Shown here: one piece after another, positions 34,029 to 37,831 of the stretch
How the letters are laid out: every line of letters begins with the position of its first letter
How positions within the stretch are numbered: position 1 is the stretch's first letter
Assembly: GCA_965215775.1 (NCBI GenBank)
Contig: CBDCEG010000004.1
Location: 1-37,831 of the forward strand
DNA: 37,831 bases
Direction of reading: 5' to 3'
From: CBDCEG01 sp965215775
GTDB lineage: Bacteria; Pseudomonadota; Gammaproteobacteria; Cardiobacteriales; Ostreibacteriaceae
Notes under the pieces: model-generated
Databases searched by the model: none
Seen by the model: only the letters and a program-made list of their open reading frames with translations
Told to the model about the DNA's origin: nothing
Made by a program: the position numbers and the translations under genes

Positions 34029-35291
34029 GTGAAAATACTAAATGAATTAAAGAAACAAATAAGAAAACAAATAAGAAAACAAATAAGAAAACAAACAAAA
34101 AGCATAAACATAAAACATTCACTGAAATTATTAGTCTTATCAATGTTGCTGATATTGATTCCTGCCTGTGTTGATAATAATACTGACTCCAAGCGAGCCA
34201 ACAAAAGATCAACCTCCAAGGAAGTAACCCAAATAGTCAATAACAACGCAGTCAATAGCACAGTTAATAAATTAATTAATCAATCTAAAGGTAAAAAAAT
34301 GTCAATATTAATGAATAAACCAAAATATTATTTAAAAGTAGCAAAAGGTCTAACTAACCTAATCGTAACATTCAACGGTGAATCCGTAAATAAATCATAC
34401 ACCCAATATAATTCAGAAAATCAATTTCCTATAAATAAGTATATAACAAGTGGTAAAAATACTTTTGCCATCACAATGTTAGCTTGGGAAAGAGATAAGC
34501 AAGTTATAGTCAAAGAAGCTATGGTAGTTGCCGAGCTGATATTAAAAACTCCAACTAACCAAGAGATAGTAATAGCTAGAATAAACTATCAAAATAATCA
34601 AGCAAGCACAGATATAACTGGAACATATCAGGCAAAAGTAGATAACAACAATCCAACTAGGCTAATGAAACATATGGGCGATATAGAAAATATAACAAAC
34701 ACTGGTTTAGTAAAAGTATCAGAGTTAGAAATAATCCCTAGAGATTATTATCAAGCAGATAAAGTTCACGGTATAACAGCAAGACAGACAGTAGAGCTGG
34801 ATACACCTTTCCCTAGATGGGCATATTTAGATGGTGAAGATGTAATGTTAGGTGAAGGAGAATATTATTACTTAAAAAATTATGGGCACCCACCAACACC
34901 AGACTATATAAAATTAAAGAAACGCTCTGATATACAAGAGCTTATGAATATATGTGATGGTATGGTGGAGTTAGTTAGTCATGGGCAATATAATGACTTT
35001 ATAGATATGTTTGCAGTTAGAAATAAGGAGTTTGATACTGCTAATTACTTATTAGCTGGAACTACAGAGAATGACTTTTTTCATTCATTAAAGCAAAAAC
35101 TAACAAGTGGTAAATTTGAGCTAAGCTTAAAATCTTGCAAAACAAAACCGCTATCAATATCTGATACAGGTAAAACTATAATGATAAGTTCTGGTATTTT
35201 CCTTAGGGGCGTTGGAGAGAATAAAGGTATAAATACAAAATATCATATTAGATTTAGTAAAATAAATGGCAAGTGGGTAATAACTCACTAA
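34029..35291 (+). CDS. Exported lipoprotein-type paralogue 1, putative T6SS immunity protein
   Basis: Translation probably starts at GTG 34029, five bases after a perfect AAGGAGG. The 420-residue product has a long basic n-region with the unit KQIR repeated three times. A hydrophobic core and a lipobox-like end (LLILIPACVDN) follow, so a membrane-anchored periplasmic lipoprotein is likely. From SILMNKPKYYLKVAKG onward it is almost identical to the next gene. That shared body has an N-terminal beta domain and ends in a strand (YHIRFSKINGKWVITH) typical of small periplasmic NTF2-like or DUF-type folds. Position after an effector candidate, export and duplication all fit an immunity role; the sequence alone does not prove it. 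Confidence 0.6.
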   Translation: MKILNELKKQIRKQIRKQIRKQTKSINIKHSLKLLVLSMLLILIPACVDNNTDSKRANKRSTSKEVTQIVNNNAVNSTVNKLINQSKGKKMSILMNKPKYYLKVAKGLTNLIVTFNGESVNKSYTQYNSENQFPINKYITSGKNTFAITMLAWERDKQVIVKEAMVVAELILKTPTNQEIVIARINYQNNQASTDITGTYQAKVDNNNPTRLMKHMGDIENITNTGLVKVSELEIIPRDYYQADKVHGITARQTVELDTPFPRWAYLDGEDVMLGEGEYYYLKNYGHPPTPDYIKLKKRSDIQELMNICDGMVELVSHGQYNDFIDMFAVRNKEFDTANYLLAGTTENDFFHSLKQKLTSGKFELSLKSCKTKPLSISDTGKTIMISSGIFLRGVGENKGINTKYHIRFSKINGKWVITH

Positions 35292-35464
35292 ATCAAAGAG
35301 ACAAGTAATATCTTGTCTCTTTGATTTATTTAAACAGTGCATAGGCTAAAAATAAGTAACCTAAAATAGAAAATTCAGAAAAACTAGAAAATCCAGAAAA
35401 AACAAAAGAATATAAAAATATAAAAAAGGTAAAATAACAAGATGAAAACAAACACTTTAACTAA
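34290..35464 (+). repeat. Tandem direct repeat, unit 1
   Basis: From GGTAAAAAAATGTC at 34290 to CTAA at 35464, the sequence is repeated almost unchanged at 35598-36781. It covers the body of the putative immunity gene, its terminator, the spacer and the first codons of the next copy. The two copies differ by a 6-bp insertion, a 3-bp insertion and scattered substitutions, mostly near the 3' end of the genes. Confidence 0.9.
35291..35330 (+). terminator. Intrinsic terminator after paralogue 1
   Basis: A 15-bp stem (AATCAAAGAGACAAG / CTTGTCTCTTTGATT) with a 6-base loop is followed by a short T-rich tail. It begins at the stop codon. The same structure is repeated after paralogue 2. Confidence 0.88.
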
Positions 35465-36608
35465 CATTTCCACCAACAAGTTCAAGTTTACAAAACTAAT
35501 AAAACTTACAGTTATAATATTTATTTCCTTAATATTACAAAATATTGCTATGGCAGGTACATTTTCCCCCAAAACCACTAAAAAAATTATTGGCAAAGGT
35601 AAAAAAATGTCAATATTAATGAATAAACCAAAATATTATTTAAAAGTAGCAAAAGGTCTAACTAACCTAATCGTAACATTCAACGGTGAACCTGTGAATG
35701 AATCATACACCCAATATAATTCAGAAAATCAATTTCCTATAAATAAGTATATAACAAGTGGTAAAAATACTTTTGCCATCACAATGTTAGCTTGGGAAAG
35801 AGATAAGCAAGTTATAGTCAAAGAAGCTATGGTAGTTGCCGAGCTGATATTAAAAACTCCAACTAACCAAGAGATAGTAATAGCTAGAATAAACTATCAA
35901 AATAATCAAGCAAGCACAGATATAACTGGAACATATCAGGCAAAAGTAGATAACAACAATCCAACTAGGCTAATGAAACATATGGGCGATATAGAAAATA
36001 TAACAAACACTGGTTTAGTAAAAGTATCAGAGTTAGAAATAATCCCTAGAGATTATTATCAAGCAGATAAAGTTCACGGTATAACAGCAAGACAGACAGT
36101 AGAGCTGGATACACCTTTCCCTAGATGGGCATATTTAGATGGTGAAGATGTAATGTTAGGTGAAGGAGAGTATTATTACTTAAAAAATTATGGGTTTCCA
36201 GTAACAGCAACACCAGACTATATAAAATTAGAAAAACGATCTGATATACAAGAGCTTATGAATATATGTGATGGTATGGTGGAGTTAGTTAGTCATGGGC
36301 AATATAATGACTTTATAGATATGTTTGCAGTTAGAAATAAGGAGTTTGATACAGCTAATTACTTATTAGCTGGAACTACAGAGAATGACTTTTTTCATTC
36401 ATTAAAGCAAAAACTAACAAGTGGTAAATTTGAGCTAAGTTTAGAATCTTGTAAAAATAGCCCGTTATCAATATCAGATACTGGGAAAACTATAATGTTA
36501 GATGGTGGAGTTTTTCTTTATGGAATTAAAGAAAATAAGGGCATTATGAATGTAAATTATCATATTAGATTTAGTAAAATAAATGGCAAGTGGGTAATAA
36601 CTCACTAA
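35442..36608 (+). CDS. Exported paralogue 2 with cleavable signal, putative T6SS immunity protein
   Basis: This 388-residue product has a different N-terminus from paralogue 1. The basic start MKTNTLTNISTNKFKFTKL and hydrophobic core (LTVIIFISLILQNIAMAG) look like a cleavable Sec signal with no lipid cysteine. The body from SILMNKPKYYL is nearly identical to paralogue 1, with small changes at GFPVTATPD (three residues replaced/added), SLESCKNSPL and a region near the end (LDGGVFLYGIKENKGIMNV). Paralogue 1 would therefore be membrane-tethered and paralogue 2 soluble in the periplasm. No strong Shine-Dalgarno precedes this ATG. It probably protects against the same toxin. Confidence 0.6.
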   Translation: MKTNTLTNISTNKFKFTKLIKLTVIIFISLILQNIAMAGTFSPKTTKKIIGKGKKMSILMNKPKYYLKVAKGLTNLIVTFNGEPVNESYTQYNSENQFPINKYITSGKNTFAITMLAWERDKQVIVKEAMVVAELILKTPTNQEIVIARINYQNNQASTDITGTYQAKVDNNNPTRLMKHMGDIENITNTGLVKVSELEIIPRDYYQADKVHGITARQTVELDTPFPRWAYLDGEDVMLGEGEYYYLKNYGFPVTATPDYIKLEKRSDIQELMNICDGMVELVSHGQYNDFIDMFAVRNKEFDTANYLLAGTTENDFFHSLKQKLTSGKFELSLESCKNSPLSISDTGKTIMLDGGVFLYGIKENKGIMNVNYHIRFSKINGKWVITH

Positions 36609-36781
36609 ATCAAAGAGACAAGTAATATCTTGTCTCTTTGATTTATTTAAACAGTACATAGGCTAAAAATAAGTAACCTAAAATAGAAAATTCAGAAAAA
36701 CTAGAAAATCCAGAAAAAACAAAAGAATATAAAAATATAAAAAAGGTAAAATAACAAGATGAAAACAAACACTTTAACTAA
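35598..36781 (+). repeat. Tandem direct repeat, unit 2, ending in a fossil gene start
   Basis: This is the second copy of the 1.2-kb repeat. Its last bases are the start of a third paralogue (ATGAAAACAAACACTTTAAC at 36759-36778) that diverges at once and stops after 13 codons. The array has therefore lost or never completed a third gene. Confidence 0.9.
36608..36647 (+). terminator. Intrinsic terminator after paralogue 2
   Basis: It repeats the stem and loop seen after paralogue 1, exactly 1317 bp further on, with the same T-rich tail. Confidence 0.88.
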
Positions 36782-36796
36782 TACAGAAAGGAATAT

Positions 36797-37261
36797 ATGA
36801 CTAAAGACTTAAATAAAAAAGAAGAAAACGATTTGGATATAAAAAATAGACATTTATCATTGCGTGGGAGAGTTTTTCCATCAGATTTAAATCATAATGG
36901 TGGTGCTTTTGGTGGCTGGATTATGGCAAAAATGGACAAAGCAGCATCAATTGCAGTTGAAGAAATTATCCTAAGCAACGCTGTAACTGTTTTTGTAACT
37001 GATATGCACTTTAAATATCCTGTGCATAACGGAGATGTGTTTTCAATTTACACAACAATTAAAAAGATAGGCACAACTTCAATAACTATATTTGTTGATT
37101 TCGTTATAAAAAGCCGTGATACAGCAGAAGAATTTAGTGTTACAAATGCTAACTTTACATTCGTTTCAATGAATAAACGAGGGCATAAAGTAGAAGTTAG
37201 AAAAGTTATAAGACACGATGTTCCAAAATATGTAAGTGCTTTGTTAGAAATTAAGAAATAA
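36797..37261 (+). CDS. yciA: Acyl-CoA thioesterase, YciA-like
   Basis: This 154-residue hotdog-fold enzyme hydrolyses acyl-CoA to free acid and CoA in the cytoplasm. The signature is seen as PSDLNHNGGAFGGWIMAKMDKAASIAV (Asn and the GGW-x-x-x-MD helix), with VTDMHFKYPVHNGDVFSIY as the second conserved block. The length fits YciA. AAGGA precedes the ATG. It ends 6 bp before the MlaF-like gene, so the two are probably cotranscribed, which is not the classic E. coli context. Confidence 0.9.
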   Translation: MTKDLNKKEENDLDIKNRHLSLRGRVFPSDLNHNGGAFGGWIMAKMDKAASIAVEEIILSNAVTVFVTDMHFKYPVHNGDVFSIYTTIKKIGTTSITIFVDFVIKSRDTAEEFSVTNANFTFVSMNKRGHKVEVRKVIRHDVPKYVSALLEIKK

Positions 37262-37267
37262 TAAAAA

Positions 37268-37831
37268 ATGATAATAGAAATTAAAGATTTAACATTTAAA
37301 CGAGGTGATAGAGTTATCTTTGAAAGCCTTGATATGCAAGTTAAATCTGGGTCAATAACTGCAATTATGGGACCAAGTGGAACTGGTAAAACAACACTTT
37401 TAAACCTAATAACAGGACAGTTAAAACCACTTTCTGGAAGTGTTTATGTATTTGGCGAACGAGTTGATAAAATGAGCAATCGTCAATTAGTAAATATGCG
37501 TAAAAAAATGAGTATGCTATTCCAAAGTGGTGCATTATTTACTGATATGTCTGTATTTGATAATATTGCATTTCCTTTGCGTGAAAACACAAACCTCTCT
37601 GAAAAACTAATCAAAATAATAGTTTTGATGAAGTTAGAAACTGTTGGGCTTCGTGGAGCGGTTGATCTTATGCCTGCTGAATTATCTGGAGGAATGCAAC
37701 GAAGAGTTGCTTTAGCTCGCTCAATTGCACTTGATCCAAGCTTAATGTTTTATGATGAGCCTTTTGCTGGGCAAGATCCTATTTCTATGGGAATGTTGGT
37801 TTATTTAATAAAATCGTTAAATAAATTATTA
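37268..37831 (+). CDS. mlaF: MlaF-like ABC transporter ATPase, partial (C-terminus outside window)
   Basis: The frame is open from an ATG at 37268 to the window end (188 codons). Walker A MGPSGTGKTTL, Q-loop MLFQSGALFTDMSVFDNIAFPL, signature ELSGGMQRRVALARS and Walker B LMFYDEPFAGQDP are present. The QSGALF and DNIAFPLRE wording is characteristic of MlaF/Ttg2A-type ATPases. These power the MlaFEDB phospholipid transporter between the inner and outer membranes and keep the outer leaflet asymmetric. The permease and MCE genes would be expected just beyond the window. Confidence 0.92.
   Translation, partial: MIIEIKDLTFKRGDRVIFESLDMQVKSGSITAIMGPSGTGKTTLLNLITGQLKPLSGSVYVFGERVDKMSNRQLVNMRKKMSMLFQSGALFTDMSVFDNIAFPLRENTNLSEKLIKIIVLMKLETVGLRGAVDLMPAELSGGMQRRVALARSIALDPSLMFYDEPFAGQDPISMGMLVYLIKSLNKLL

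Noticed and set aside
33940..34261. Minus-strand frames rich in Phe, Ile and Tyr over the AT tract
   Set aside because: They are translations of the hexanucleotide and 12-bp repeats, without start signals.
1..37831. tRNA or rRNA genes
   Set aside because: I looked for cloverleaf-like and conserved rRNA stretches on both strands and saw none; a covariance search would be needed to exclude them fully.

Overview
The window is AT-rich (roughly 30% GC by eye), gene-dense DNA that reads as a gammaproteobacterial chromosome. The supporting genes are a BipA/TypA GTPase, IscS and IscA of the gammaproteobacterial type, a split class II ribonucleotide reductase (NrdJa/NrdJb), PrmA, EttA, YciA and the start of an MlaF-like ABC ATPase. 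I do not name a genus. IS30 copies, several decayed genes and slippage-prone repeats suggest a genome in flux, possibly host-associated.

Left part (1-7.2 kb): decaying accessory DNA, all on the minus strand. It holds a truncated Asp/Glu racemase, a RelE-type toxin with an XRE antitoxin, and a vitamin B12 uptake locus made of a cobalamin riboswitch, btuB and btuF. btuB carries two frameshifts; btuF carries one frameshift and an IS30 insertion. Next comes a ruined two-gene ATPase/RloB-like (AbiL-type) phage-defence module containing a solo IS30 end. Every frameshift here that can be placed against a recognised family is a +1 in a homopolymer run.

Central part (7.2-18.2 kb): mostly housekeeping. 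It holds typA, an orphan sensor histidine kinase, iscS-iscA (no iscR or iscU alongside; an IscR-like site overlaps the iscS promoter), and nrdJa-nrdJb behind a pair of NrdR boxes. A COG2958-like protein, a two-helix membrane protein and a lipoprotein follow. The B12-dependent reductase stands in contrast to the broken B12 uptake locus 7 kb away.

Surface and metal region (18.3-28.7 kb): a 1368-residue autotransporter with about 20 imperfect repeats, then prmA with a shifted N-terminus. After it lies a bufferin-type RiPP operon with two six-cysteine precursors, an MNIO enzyme (bufB) and a partner protein (bufC). bufC is split by a second, nearly identical IS30 whose 3-bp target duplication can be read exactly. 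Divergent from this operon are an exported metallo-beta-lactamase-fold protein and a DoxX-family membrane protein.

Right part (28.9-37.8 kb): ettA is followed closely by a candidate type VI secretion cargo module. It comprises a DUF4123 adaptor, a 762-residue unrecognised probable effector and two tandem, almost identical exported proteins that look like immunity proteins. One of these has a lipoprotein-type signal and the other an ordinary cleavable signal. yciA and the beginning of mlaF end the window.
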